From assembly GCF_000764305.2 (NCBI RefSeq), contig NW_025934840.1, forward strand, positions 434,001-498,000: 64,000 nucleotides of DNA, in the 5' to 3' direction. Shown here piece by piece: positions 1 to 11,974 of the stretch. The position numbers and the translations under genes were made by a program. Numbering within the stretch: the stretch's first letter is position 1; each line of letters opens with the position of its first letter. The notes beneath the pieces are model-generated. The model saw only the letters and a program-made list of their open reading frames with translations, was not told where the DNA came from and made no database searches. This DNA comes from Hyalella azteca. Lineage: Eukaryota > Arthropoda > Malacostraca > Amphipoda > Hyalellidae.

Positions 1-176
1 AACTGAAGAAAAACTGAAGAAAAACTGAAGAAAAACTGAAAAAAAACTGAAGAAAAACAGAAGAAAAACTGAAAGAAACTGAAACTGAAAAAAACTGAAA
101 CTGAAAAAAACTGAAACTGAAAAAAACTGAAACTAAAAAAAACTGAAACTGAAGAAAAACTGAAGAAAAACTGAAA
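1..176. repeat. AACTGAAGAAA low-complexity array
   Basis: The window opens inside a purine-rich simple array built from ACTGAAGAAAA and ACTGAAACTGAAAA variants. It has no coding character and its true left end lies outside the window. The following 177-752 is AT-rich DNA in which I see no gene. Confidence 0.9.
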
Positions 177-752
177 AAATTAAGGCGGCTGTGCGTTGGG
201 TCGAGTGAGAAGATTGTTCGCTGAAACAGAGTAGCATGCATTTAAATTAACCGATTTAACAGATGTCAGCTAATAGCGAGAGATTCGAAAAATATAAAAT
301 CAAATCAAACCTTTCCATGTATGTTTCAAAATGGATCGTTGAAAATTGATGTGGACGCGTGGTTAACTTTTAAAAAAACTATTAAAACGCAACTTTACCG
401 AATTTTCAAGAATTTACTAGAAGACCAACAGTAGCAAAAATTCGGTATTCATTTCATTGCAATTTTGGCGTTTCTTCCATCTTCCATTGAAGATAATACT
501 CACAATAATAATAATAAAACGTATAATTCATTCTTTGTATTTTAATAAATTTGCGTTTAATATGGAAGAAAATTAATTATTGATAGTCGTTGAAGTTCAA
601 TAGGAAGCGCTTACACACATATATATAAAGTAGCGTCATGACCATGCATTATGAATTTGTTGCAGGATAACTGCTAACTATAAATGCAGACTCTGATACA
701 TTGATCACAGAAATGTCCTACAGAAATACAGGGACCATTCCTTTTCAAACTC

Positions 753-914
753 TATCTTTCTAAATATCCTGCAACTTGCCCACTCTGTACTCCCTATTTA
801 TTTGTTTATCTTTCTAGATTTCCTGTAAGTTACCCACTCTGTAATCCCTATTTATTTGTTCATCTTTCTAAATTTCCTACAAGTTGCCCACTCTGTACTC
901 CCTATTTATTTGTT
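753..914. repeat. 54-bp tandem repeat, exactly three units
   Basis: Three consecutive 54-bp units (753-806, 807-860, 861-914), each starting with a TATCTTTCTA-like string and ending in TATTTATTTGTT, differ by a few substitutions. An open frame that begins in the third unit (884) runs to 1096 but starts inside the repeat and has no other support. From 915 to 1656 I see no supportable gene; 1140-1260 is unusually C-rich. Confidence 0.85.
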
Positions 915-1656
915 TCGGTTTTGGCTCCACGAACACCGTTGCGGGGCACAGCTCGAGCGGCGTTCAGTCCCCGTCCAATTTCTCGCAAGTCAATGAAGAA
1001 CGGAATGCCAAACTTCTAGGCTCCGTTGGCCCATTTGTTCAAGCTGGAAAACTCTCGATTCTATTGAGTGCCCCGAGGCTGGTATCAACTAATTAACTTC
1101 TGGTCGCCACAAAAGTCTCGACTTGAGTTTACCCTTACAAGTTGGACCATAAACACTCGTGAGCTATTGTGTCTCTCCTTCTCCCCCAACCGTTTTGTTG
1201 AGCCACCACCCCTGCCCAGAGTTAGATTATCTTAGCCCCCACCCTTCCCCAAGCATGGACAAATTCGCTACACCTTTCAGAACCTGCCAAAAAATCAGAC
1301 ACGGAATGTTGCTTCATCATTTTCTCGATTTTTTGCTCTGATTCGCGCATGTAATTAATTTCACAAATTTATGACAAAGAAGTTATGTACGACGCTGCAT
1401 ATCCACGAATCCATTTCAAATATTCCTCACAACGTTTCAAAATGAAAGCTATTAAGCAATACTCTAAAATGTGCGATAATATTAAACATTCTCTGATATC
1501 TAAGTTAAATCTATACTTTTTAATTATAGCTTTAAAATTAAAATTGAAAAAATTCATGCATTTACTTATACCTGGAAGATTAAACCGACCTTCCTCACGC
1601 AAGCAGGCAAATTCTTCATTTCATTCAATAACAAAATCGCTTTAAAAAAACAACGC

Positions 1657-1728
1657 AACGCACTCGTATATATCGTACACAACGCACTCGTATATATCGT
1701 AAACAACGCACTCGTATATATCGCACAA
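1657..1728. repeat. 24-bp tandem repeat, three units
   Basis: Units at 1657, 1681 and 1705 share AACGCACTCGTATATATCG and differ only at the 3' end. No gene is associated. Confidence 0.9.
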
Positions 1729-1990
1729 AATCGTCTTACTCTCTCCTAGGCGTATTATTCGACACTGAAATGATTGAATAATTAACGAAATTTCTTGGTA
1801 TTAAAAAATAGTATTTATGGCGCTATAACAATGTAATTTAATTCCTTTTATCGAGTTCAGGAAAGAAACTTCATTCAATACGATTCTTAAACTAATCAGC
1901 TTATACATCATCCTGGCGCTCTCTCTTTGTAGTGTTCGATCGCAGATTCTAATGCCAATAAATTCAGTGATTTAACTTTACTGCTGGAGG

Positions 1991-2137
1991 TACGAATAAT
2001 AAACTGGAAGTACGAATAATAAACTGGAAGTACGAATAATAAACTGGAAGTACGAATAATAAGCTGGAAATACGAATAATTAACTGGAAGTACGAATAAT
2101 AAACTGGAAGTACGAATAATAAACTGAAAGTACGAAT
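1991..2137. repeat. 20-bp tandem repeat, about seven units
   Basis: The unit TACGAATAATAAACTGGAAG repeats head to tail from 1991 with one or two substitutions per unit, then degenerates at 2131. Confidence 0.9.
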
Positions 2138-2253
2138 GAAATTTTATTCGTATTCAATATGGAAAATCAAAGCCGCATGATAGCCGGCCGGTCATCCATT
2201 TTTGCTTACGACCGACCGATCATTTATTCGTACAGAAAAGTTCACAAATAAAG

Positions 2254-2390
2254 TATTATTTAACCAATGATATATTATTTCACCAATGAAATATTATTTC
2301 ACCGATGATATATTATTTCACCAATAAAATATCATTTAACCAATGATTTATTATTTCATCAGTGAAATATTATTTCACCAATGAAATATT
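2254..2390. repeat. 19-bp tandem repeat, about seven units
   Basis: Units of the form TATTATTTCACCAATGAAA repeat with a 19-bp period (for example at 2254 and 2273), with alternation of CACC/AACC and GATG/AATG. The stretch that follows, 2391-4070, is AT-rich with a few GC-richer islands (2560-2780, 3700-3900); I cannot support a gene in it. Confidence 0.85.
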
Positions 2391-4071
2391 ATAAGATGTC
2401 CTATCTAAAATTATTCTGTTCAGCATCACTGCTTAATATAAATGTTTAGTACTTATTTTTCATTAATCGTAATTTGTATTCAGCAGGGTTATTGATAATT
2501 TTAAATATAAAACAGCAATCAATAATAAAGTTAAATTCTAGCGAAGTGTTGCAAGAACAAGGCCAACGTCTCTCGCGCCACATCGTCTTCAATATTCAGA
2601 ACGTCGCCACTAATCAAAAGACCATCACAAAAGACATGACCTACGTTGCAACTTTGCCAGGCAGTTCCGCGTTAAGTTACAGAATTTTCTCCTCTGTTCC
2701 TCATTAGGCCGTGAGCTAGAGACTGGAATTACGTTTTCATTGAGCCGACTCTGGGGAGACTGAAATTTTTTCCTTCAATGAGAACCTGATTTGTGCGCCA
2801 CCTAGAATTTCTTGCAGGCATATTAGAAATTGCAGTTAAGAGTAATGCGCATTTTGGGAAGCGCGAGACAGAGATTTCAGAAGAAATTACTTATTTATCA
2901 TTACATACGTGGTATTGTTTCGTACATTTCATTTAGTGTGACACGCGACCAGCCGTTCACAACTCTGTCTCTTGCGATTGACTGTGCATGGCTGAAAATA
3001 TTTTACTTAATATTTGCACAGCACATACAGAGAAAAAATACAAATGCACTCATCAAAAAACTCCCCAACTCGTGTAAAATCTTTGACATAAATGTTTTTT
3101 GACTGGCCTCTGTAAATCACTGCAATTGTGTGTTGCTTGCTTCACTGCTTGTGTCACTCGCACAGCATAAAATGATAACTAGATAACTCCCAAAAATATA
3201 GTCTAGAGAAAAGATTACGTATTTTCATCATTTTGATATTTTAGTATTTTATTTTCTGACGCATTTGCTATCACGATGAACAGAATTAAACATGTTGTTT
3301 TCGCGCTTCCTGACAACGTGAATATTTTCAGTCTCTCGAATTTCCCAGGCTATAATGAGTAAGAGTTCCTAAATGCCGAAAAGTTACAATCAATAAAACT
3401 CAGGACAAATACGTATACTAGTTAATTCGTAATATATAAATAAATTACATATCCAGGAAATCTTTGGCAATCTCGTGAAAAAATATTAATTTGAGAAATG
3501 ATTAATTTTTTCAATAAAAGCCGATTATACTGTATTCTAGAGAAATATCCAGCACCTGTAAGAAGTTCAGACACTTTAGCTTTAATATAATTGTTAGATT
3601 TTTTAACACATATATAGGACTGCTGATCATCTATAGATGAACTCTAAATATCTATCCCAACAAATCTTTCTTTTTGTAAAGAATAATTCTAAATAATTTG
3701 GAAAACAGATCCACGGAAAATGGCCCCCTTGCTTCGAACTCGCGCCCGCGGCGCTGCGACGAAAATCACTCTACATATTCCCAGTTTTTGGCCGGGTTTC
3801 CAATTCGCAATCGTGATCTCGAATTGATAGCATATCTTGGAATTATGGAATTGGATGGCAGGCGAGCTCAGGTCCTAAGAAATATTAGCATAAAGAGCGT
3901 TGCCGCTGCAGGCTGAATATATACAGAGATTACGTTCATTTGCTATGCACTGAGCTTTTTGTACACACTGAGTTTTCTGTGTATACGCTGCACGTGATGT
4001 TTATGCTGTATTTATGATGTATTTCTTGTGCACCGAGCTTTTTGTACACACTGAGTACTTTCTGTACACAC

Positions 4072-4241
4072 TGCACAGCGTCATGCGGTGCACCGCATGA
4101 CGCTGTGCACTGCATGATGCGGTGCACCGCATGATGCTGTGCACCGCTTGATGCTGTGCACCGCTTGATGCTGTGCACCGCATGACGCTGTGCACCGCAT
4201 GACGCTGTGCACCGCATGACGCTGTGCACCGCATGACGCGG
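4072..4241. repeat. 17-bp satellite, diverged copy with an orientation switch
   Basis: About nine units of the 17-bp satellite that is perfect at 8507-9098, here diverged (GCATGACG, GCTTGATG and GCATGATG variants). The left edge, 4072-4109, is a 38-bp perfect palindrome centred on GGTGCACC, created where a reversed unit meets forward units. The right flank (4246-4282) also follows the second array, at 9560-9595, so both arrays descend from one locus. Confidence 0.9.
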
Positions 4242-4386
4242 TGAAATAGGCTGACGAATGTCAGCGCAAAAATTACCTACAGGGTGACACAAAAAAAACA
4301 GAGCTCACTAAAAGTCTTATAACTCCTGAAATTTTATTCAGTTTGAAACAAAAATTCTATGGAATTATGTACAACCTATGTAGCCA

Positions 4387-4424
4387 CTGTCTCTTATACA
4401 CATCTAGATGTGTATAAGAGACAG
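4387..4424. other. Nextera (Tn5 mosaic-end) mate-pair junction adapter
   Basis: A perfect 38-bp inverted repeat made of two 19-bp Tn5 mosaic ends (CTGTCTCTTATACACATCT and its complement). This is the known circularisation adapter of Nextera mate-pair libraries. Reading through it produces the N-terminus MCIRDS, a widely seen database artefact. The segmental-duplication copy that follows begins at the very next base, so sequence left and right of this point was probably joined by the library and not by the chromosome. Confidence 0.97.
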
Positions 4425-5075
4425 CCATTATTGTGATCCAGAGCCAAAGCCAACAAATTCGGTGGCGGGCCGTGGATCTTTTTTGATGCCGACACCAAAC
4501 CGCCTTATCGCAAATCGATGGCGTCGGCTCGCTGAGCTCCAGTTCCTGTACTTTATTCAGGCAGGTCGTAATGATACGGAACTCGCTTGCTATTCATAAA
4601 AGATAACAGCTCCGTAATGAAGCTGGTGTCACGGGGCGGGCCAAAAAAATGGCTTCCAATGTCGTAATTGTCCGGGGTTAGTTCCACAAACCACGCCGCC
4701 CATATCGGGGGGCATTCAATCCCCCGGACACGGCTGCTCTCATCCTCTGCATGCTAATGTGCCGTATAGATCGGTGGTCACTTCAGCAAAGCAATTGTTG
4801 GTCATGCCACTAGAAAAACCGGAAAAATTTCCACGTTGAATACGACCGTTGCATTATCGTAGATTCGATTATTGGGAGAGGATATCTTGAATATTTGAGA
4901 TAATTGAGAAGAAATATCAGTGATTGCACAAATTTTTATTACGCCTGTCGTAATACTAATCAAATAAAGTTAAATAATTAACATATAAGGTTGAAGGACA
5001 ATAATTTCGATTCGTTCATTTTCCATGTAGGAAAATTCCAAGTATTCAAATTGAACCCGGCATTTAGCGGTAGAA

Positions 5076-5141
5076 TAATAATAATAATAATTAATAATAA
5101 TAATAATAATAAAAATAATAATAATAATAATAAAAAAAAAA

Positions 5142-5180
<39 letters not shown>

Positions 5181-5208
5181 TAATAATAATAATAATAATA
5201 ATAACAAT
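5076..5208. repeat. AAT/TAA microsatellite
   Basis: A nearly pure trinucleotide AAT run interrupted by poly-A stretches. The paralogue near 11050 lacks it, so it expanded in this copy or was lost there. Confidence 0.95.
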
Positions 5209-5404
5209 AATTATCTTAATATACGTACTTATAACTTACAATAATTCTCATCAAAAACAACATATAGAACCCTGGGCTGCTCGCGATATCGTCTAATTTT
5301 GGCGACCAAATAAATTGACTGAGCCGACCCTCTCGTAAACTTCAAAAGCAATCGAGCCACGGGCTTTGGTACCATGACTCGCAAGCTCCTAAAATTGGTA
5401 CTTG

Positions 5405-5690
5405 ATAACCTATCAGTTGCCAGGGTGCTGGTAGTGATAACCATTAAGGTACCTGGGTGCTGGTCCTGATAACCTATCAGGTGCCTGGGTGCTGGTAGTG
5501 ATAACCTCTCAGGTGCCTGGGTGCTAGTGCTGGTAGTGATAACCTATCAGGTGCCTGGGTACTGGTAGTGATAACCTATCAGGTGCCTGGGTGCTGGTTG
5601 TGATAACCTCTCAGGTGCCCGGGTGCTGGTAGTGATAACCTCTCAGGTGCCAGGGTGCTGGTAGAGATAACTTGTGATAACCTCTAAAAA
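5405..5690. repeat. 32-bp minisatellite (copy A)
   Basis: Head-to-tail units of about 32 bp containing TGATAACCTATCAGGTGCC and TGGGTGCTGGTAG, roughly eight to nine copies with small indels. The same array is at 11262-11690 in the duplicated segment. Confidence 0.9.
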
Positions 5691-5984
5691 TCTGTCAGTT
5701 TGTTTGTATTTATAAGCTTGCGTAGGTAAAATGTTTTTTGTTCGCTTAATTTTCTTCGCTAGGACCATGTAAACTGCTGCTTAATGCATTTGCTCGAAGC
5801 AAGAATTGGTAATAAATATTAAAAAAAAACGCTTGTAAAAGTTCACTGTTAAATTCTCTGTTTCTTTGCCTCTGCGTTACCAAAACTCTAGTGACCAATC
5901 GACGGTTAATCAGTATCTTTGAAATCTGATTTTATTCTGGTAATTAGAACACTTCCTTGAATTGAACACATAATCATATATCGA

Positions 5985-6019
5985 AGATATCACCTTAAGG
6001 AATTCTTTAGGTGATATCT
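5985..6019. repeat. Imperfect 35-bp hairpin (copy A)
   Basis: AGATATCACC and GGTGATATCT arms surround a TTAAGGAATTCTTTA centre. The paralogue at 12240-12274 pairs perfectly over 15 bp. It is followed by AAATAA-rich simple sequence to about 6155. Confidence 0.85.
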
Positions 6020-7297
6020 TAAAGTATAATAAAAGTAAATAAATACATAAATAATAAATAAATAATTAATTAATTAATAATAAATAAATAAAAATAATAA
6101 ATAAATAAAATAATAAATAAAATAATAAATGATAAATAAATGATAATATATAATAATAGTATAAACATATCCTGCAACTTTCCTCCATAGCAGGCAATGC
6201 ATTGGTCGTTAGTCTCGCCTCAGGCCGTGTTTTTTTCCAGCGCCCCCTGGACAGGAAGGCTTAGGGTCGGAAGTTGCTGTCGGTTGGAGGCCTTCCAAGA
6301 TTTTGGACCCCAGAGACTACGAGAAAGTTGCTGTCTTACTTGGATTACCCGACTACATTTTAAATATAAATTGTTAAATACTTTATTTGCCTGGATAAGT
6401 CATTAAGATAAATTTAGAATTAAACATTCTGGCACGTTGGTTTAAAACTTCAAACTACATTTTAACTATAGCTTGTTAAATACTTTATTTGCATGGATGT
6501 TTTACTAGGATAAATGAATAATTAAACATTCTGGCTCGTTTGTTTAAAACTTCAACGAGTAATAATATTTTGTTTCGAGTGAGGACAGATTTCAATGCAA
6601 TAAATATAATATTCAAATCATTAAGCAAATAATGCTAGGCAAATGAATAATAATAATACATGTTTCAACATATACATATAATTAAAATTATAAACATGTT
6701 TTCAATTTATTTGACCGCACACGATGAAACGTACACCTAAATAACTTAGATCTGTGATCTCAGTACATGTTTTCTGACATGCCTTTGTTGTTACCAGATT
6801 CTATTGACGTTACTTGCTTGTCCAAAGATTCAAATCCTTCGAGTTTGATTGTGTCAGCGCAATCCAATTTTCGATTTCAAAATCCTACATAGGATTACGT
6901 ATCCAATCCGTCGTACTGGCGGCAAGCCGAGATGCGTGATTCATCACCATGCATTTAATTTCATCCCATAACGGCAAAATCAAAAGTAATCTAAAATTGG
7001 AACCAATATCATGTTTGTCTTGAGCTCGGAATACTCTCGGCGCCAATGGCTTAGAGTATAACCAATCCAGACCAGCGGGCTGGTGTCACAGGTTGTAAAT
7101 TAACTACAAACTATGATATTGAGCTCTTGTTATTAAGCTCTACCTGAGGATCGGGTTTCGTTGACTAAGGTAGTGAGGGATAAGTAAGACACATAAGTCC
7201 AGATAACGTATCTTGTATACGGGGTGGTAATACAGATTGCGATACAGAGGTATAAGCTACGGCATCGACCGTAAGGTCGGAGAACTCAAGCTACACG

Positions 7298-8505
7298 CTA
7301 CATCGCGGAGTGCTCATCAGCTACTGGGGGCTTTGCTTCACCAATGCTTGGTGAAGCATCCGCCCTCATTTGGGCCACCTGATGCACGATGCTGTTGCTT
7401 GCTTCTCGCCGCTGGTAGTGTTGCAGGGGAGGTCGATCTGGGATTGTGCTCAGAAACACGTCTAGCTGTCTCTTGAAGGTCTCCAGGGTGAACTCCCCCT
7501 CTCTTAGATCCTTTGGTAGGGCGTTGAACAGCCTTGGTCCTGCCACGGAGAGTGATCCTTCTCGCAGGGATTGAAATCTGACTGGGGATCTGTTACGCAG
7601 GGGAGGGATCTTGCACAGTCTCCCCCTTTTCTCGTTGTGACGTTGTGATATGTCTGAATCTTGAAGGTCTCGCTCTCGAAGTTTGGCACTATTCCGGTTA
7701 TCATTTTCCATGTGTACAGAATGACATACCTCTCCCGTCTCCTCTGCAGTGAGTACAGACTCAGTCGCTGTAACCTCCCCCAGTAGTTAAAATTCTCCAT
7801 CCCTCTGATCATGGAAGTAAAGGTTCGTTGGACTCCTTCCAGTTGCCGTATTGCGCCTAGCGTGAACGGAGTCCAGAGCTGTCAGCAGTATTCAAGGATA
7901 GGTATTACAAGGGCTCTGAAGAGTGTGATCATCGGTTCCGCTTCTCTCGTTCTGAACGTCCGCCAGATCCACCCCATCTGTTATCTACCTTTTGCGGTTA
8001 TTGCCGGTATGTGATCACCAAAATTGACCTGATTGTTCATCAACACTCCTAGATCGCGAACGAGTCGCTTCTCGTCGATTTCCGAGTTGTCAGGTGCCAG
8101 GTAGCGGTGATCCATTCCAGCTCTTCCGGTTCCTCTGTACCTCAGGACCTCAAACTTGGTCCCGTTGAACTGCATGTTGTTCACTAGGGCCCAGTCATAT
8201 ATTGCAGAGAGGTCTTCTTGTAACCTCTCACTGTCCGTCCTGTCCGTGATGTTCATTAATATCCTTGTGTCGTCCGCGAATGACGATGCAGTGGCGTGGT
8301 TCACAGCCGCATCTATGTCGGCGATGTGGATGAGGAAAAGGATTGGGCCGAGTACCGTTCCCTGTGGTACTCCACTCTTCACCTTAGCCACGCTCGATCT
8401 CGAGCCTCCAACAACTACAGCTTGTAGTCTTTCTGTTAGGAAGCTGTGGATCCATGCCAGCAATTCACCTCCGACTCCCACCAGTCTTAATTTTCTGAAG
8501 AGCAC
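7298..8505 (-). pseudogene. CR1/L2-type non-LTR retrotransposon, reverse transcriptase C-terminal half, decayed
   Basis: Read on the minus strand from the N at 8506, the frame carries reverse-transcriptase hallmarks: GVPQGTVLGPILF followed by the catalytic SSFADDTRI motif, then the thumb-like region ending near 7981. Reading continues in the same frame past an in-frame TAA near 7980 and a TGA in the EYC-stop-QLW segment near 7893, with TWKMITGIVPNFE further on. A frameshift near 7640 moves to the frame that encodes SLSVAGPRLFNALPKDLRE, the usual CR1/L2 C-terminal signature, ending at 7298. Two nonsense changes and a frameshift make it inactive. The 5' part (endonuclease, N-terminal RT) is missing because the sequence stops at the N. 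The 7083-7297 stretch is probably its 3' UTR. Family assignment rests on motifs only; CR1, L2 or a related clade cannot be separated by eye. Confidence 0.9.
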
Positions 8506-8506
8506 N
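8506..8506. other. Single N (assembly join) between RT fragment and satellite
   Basis: One N separates the retrotransposon from a perfect 17-bp array. Three other single Ns (30104, 32014, 42104) also abut tandem arrays, so I read all four as collapsed gaps and not as real adjacency. Confidence 0.85.
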
Positions 8507-9098
8507 TGTGCACCGCATGATGCTGTGCACCGCATGATGCTGTGCACCGCATGATGCTGTGCACCGCATGATGCTGTGCACCGCATGATGCTGTGCACCG
8601 CATGATGCTGTGCACCGCATGATGCTGTGCACCGCATGATGCTGTGCACCGCATGATGCTGTGCACCGCATGATGCTGTGCACCGCATGATGCTGTGCAC
8701 CGCATGATGCTGTGCACCGCATGATGCTGTGCACCGCATGATGCTGTGCACCGCATGATGCTGTGCACCGCATGATGCTGTGCACCGCATGATGCTGTGC
8801 ACCGCATGATGCTGTGCACCGCATGATGCTGTGCACCGCATGATGCTGTGCACCGCATGATGCTGTGCACCGCATGATGCTGTGCACCGCATGATGCTGT
8901 GCACCGCATGATGCTGTGCACCGCATGATGCTGTGCACCGCATGATGCTGTGCACCGCATGATGCTGTGCACCGCATGATGCTGTGCACCGCATGATGCT
9001 GTGCACCGCATGATGCTGTGCACCGCATGATGCTGTGCACCGCATGATGCTGTGCACCGCATGATGCTGTGCACCGCATGATGCTGTGCACCGCATGA
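8507..9098. repeat. 17-bp satellite, about 35 identical units
   Basis: The unit TGTGCACCGCATGATGC repeats without a change from 8507 to about 9090; the last two units carry GACG and GTACGACG variants before the array ends near 9125. Because 17 is not a multiple of 3, all frames read the same 17-residue peptide (SIMRCTASCGAQHHAVH), which explains long open frames here; I do not regard them as genes. Homogeneity suggests very recent amplification or a collapsed assembly. Confidence 0.97.
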
Positions 9099-9699
9099 CG
9101 CTGTGCACCGTACGACGCTGTGCATTGTAAACCAAGTAAAGCTCAAAAATTGTTAGCAAAATTTTATTCATTCAAATCTGAATTTATTTGTTACCTAAAT
9201 GCATAAACCTATTTCTTAATATTTATAATTTCAAATACCCGTGCACCAACATTTCGAATATCTATGATCCTTATAACCTATTTAGCAGAGATATATGTCT
9301 GTGAGCAAAGCCCTATAAATATTTTATTCTTAAATTTTGCAGTAATATCGTGCTTACAACAAACATGAGTTTGCTTTAACACAGCCTCCAGCCTAATGGT
9401 TCAGACTAACGACGAGCTGTATATTCCTAAGCTTCACATTGAAAAGATCCAACATTAGAAAATTTTTCAACAACATTGAATTAATTTCTTCAAGTTTATG
9501 CAGGCAGTATACGGTTTTTTAATCAAAAAATGAAAGATAAAAAAGTTTACTCTATAAAACAGGCTGATGAAATGTCAGCGCAAAAATTACCTACTTTATT
9601 GTTCTAGTGTTATCAATTATTCTTTGAAAATGCGTGATTTTTATTGCTGCCTCCTGGTGCTAATCATCACCACAACCAATCTCAATCACCACGGTCCAA

Positions 9700-10340
9700 T
9701 CATATGCAATTATGCATATTCTCATCAACACAGACCATATCACTCATCAATTTTACACGATATTATGCTTCTACGCTTGCCTATTCTTAACAATGAAAAC
9801 CTTATCTCATGCCTATTTCCCACAACACGCTTGCCTGTTATCAACGATCAAGGTCGTAATGCTTGCATATTCTTCACACAGATGGCCCAATCACGTGTCT
9901 GTTCTTCACGATAAATTCGGTAATACTTGTTATATTGTAAAATAAAGGCCGTTACACTGGACTGTTCTAAAAAATATAGACCCTAATTTTGCCTACTATC
10001 CATAATAAAGGCCTTAATTCTTCATATTCTTTACAATAAAATCATAACACTTGCCTTTTCTTCGCAATAAAGGCCATTGCACGTGCCATTCTCCGCAATA
10101 ATGGCCCTTACACTAGCCATTCTCCACAATAACGGCCCTGGCACTTGCCTTTATCCACAATAAAGGCCCTGGCACCTGCCTATTCTATACAATAAAGATC
10201 CTAACACTTACTATTCTCCACAATAAAGACCCCTAACACATGCCTATATTCTCCACAATAAAGACCCTAACACCTGCCTATATTCTCCACAACAAATGCC
10301 GTAACGCTCGCCTATTCGCTACAATAAAAGATTTATCTAT
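9700..10340. repeat. Degenerate 30-33-bp tandem repeat
   Basis: Units of the form CCACAATAAAGGCCCT(G/A)(G/A)CAC followed by TTGCCTATTCT repeat with heavy drift, clearest from 10080 to 10320 and recognisable back to about 9700. Open frames at 9567-9945 lie in its decayed left part and are not supported as genes. Confidence 0.8.
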
Positions 10341-11261
10341 CGCCTATTTCATGAACTCTTGAGAGTCAAGCGGGTGCGGCACCTAAAGCCGATATCCATT
10401 ATTGTGATCCAGAGCCAAAGCCAACAAATTCGGTGGCGGGCCGTGGATCTTTTTTGACGCCGACACCAAACCGTCTTATCGCAAATCGATGGCGTCGGCT
10501 CGCTGAGCTCCAGTTCCTGCCAGGTCGTAATGATATGGAACTCGCTTGCTATTCATAAAAGATAACAGCTCCGTAATGAAGCTGGTGTCATGGCGGGCCA
10601 AAAAAATGGCTTCCAATGCCGTAATTGTCCGGGGTTAGTTTCACAAACCACACCGTCCATATCGGGGGGCATTCAATCCCCCGGACACGGCTGCTCTCAT
10701 CCCCTGCATGCTAATGTGCTCGGATAGATCGGTGGTCACTTCGGCAAAGCAATTGTTGGTCATGCCACTAGAAAAACCGTAAAAAATTTAACGTTGAATA
10801 CGACCGTTGAATTATCGTTGATTCGATTATTTGGAGAGGAAATTAATATCTACATTCGGATCTTGAGTATTTGTGATAATTGAGAATAAATGTAATTGAT
10901 TGCACAGATTTATATTATGCCTGTCGAAATACTAATCAAATAAAGTCAAATAATTAACTTATAAGGGTGGAGGACAGTAGTTTTGAGATCGTTCATTTTC
11001 TATGTAGAAACTAAGTATTCAATTTGAATACAGTATTTAGCGATGGACATAATTTTTTAGTACCTAAACTTAAAAGTTACAATAATTCCCATCAAAAACA
11101 ACATGGAACCCAGGGCGGGATGGCAGCGTTCGTGCCTTCGCTGCTCGCGATATCGTCTAATTTTGGCGACCAAATAAATTGACTGCACCGACCCTCTCGT
11201 AAACTTCAAAAGCAATCGAGCCAACGTGCTTTGGTACCACGACTCGCAAGCTCCTAAAATT

Positions 11262-11690
11262 GGTACTTGATAACCTATCAGTTGCTAGGGTGCTGGTAGT
11301 GATAACCTATCAGTTGCCTGGGCGAGCCAACGTGCTTTGGCACCACGACTCGCAAGCTCCTAAAATGGGTACTTGATAACCTATCAGGTGCCTGGGTACT
11401 GATCCTGATAACCTTTTAGGTTATCGTAAACCATCGGCGAAGTATAATCATTTACATCGATCGTTTGAATTCACTGTGAGCAAAAAGAATCCTCGAATTA
11501 TCGGAAATTATTCCTGATACGATCACCTTTCCTATCTCAGGTGCCTGGGTGCTGGTAGTGATAACCTCTCAGGTGCCTGGGTGCTATCAGGTGCCAGGGT
11601 GCTGGTACTGATAATCTATCTGGTGCCAGGGTGCTGGTAGTGATAACCTATCAGGTGCCAAGGTGCAAATCGTTATTACTTGTGATAACC
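11262..11690. repeat. 32-bp minisatellite (copy B), interrupted
   Basis: Same unit as 5405-5690, containing GATAACCTATCAGGTGCC. A partial duplication of the flank (GCTTTGG...GACTCGCAAGCTCC) occurs at 11229 and 11334, and a foreign segment at 11411-11535 splits the array. Confidence 0.88.
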
Positions 11691-11974
11691 TTTAAAAATC
11701 TGTCGTTTTGTTTATATTTCTAAGCTTGCGTAGGCAAAATTCGTTTTTATTTGCTTAATTTTCTTCGCTAGGACATTGTAAACTGCTGCTCAATGCATAT
11801 GCTTGAAGCAAGAATGGGTAAGAAATGTTAAGCAGCTGCATGTACAAGTTCACTGTTAAATTTTCTGTTCATTTGCCTCACCAAAACTTTAGTGACCAAT
11901 CGACGATTAATCAGTGTCTTTGAAATCTGATCTTATTCTAGTAATTAGAATATTTCTTTGAATTGAACACATAA

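Larger units (their letters stand above)
4425..7082. repeat. Segmental duplication, copy A (elements absent)
   Basis: Co-linear with 10396-13758 at high identity: same start (CCATTATTGTGATCCAGAGC), same 32-bp array, same hairpin, same end (GACCAGCGGGCTG). It lacks the SINE, the GTCY-core element and the 143-bp triplication seen in the other copy, so it preserves the empty sites near 5970-5983 and 6229-6236. No gene recognised. The left end is set by the adapter and is therefore artificial. Confidence 0.88.

Noticed and set aside
1159..1341. Pro/Ser-rich 60-codon frame
   Set aside because: Short, in a C-rich stretch, without supporting signals.
3698..3916. GC-richer open frame with a GCTTCGAACTC string that resembles a reversed B box
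   Set aside because: No matching A box at the right distance and no cloverleaf or SINE tail; protein frame has no recognised motif.
4408..4599. Open frame starting MCIRDS
   Set aside because: The start lies in the Nextera adapter; the remainder matches 10396-10560, where there is no supported gene.
8507..9098. CRISPR-like regular array
   Set aside because: No spacers: the 17-bp unit is contiguous, and the genome is eukaryotic.
7981..9171. A long open frame of about 400 codons with 17-residue repeats joined to a reverse transcriptase
   Set aside because: It spans the N at 8506 and a 17-bp satellite open in all frames; only the reverse-transcriptase part is real sequence homology.
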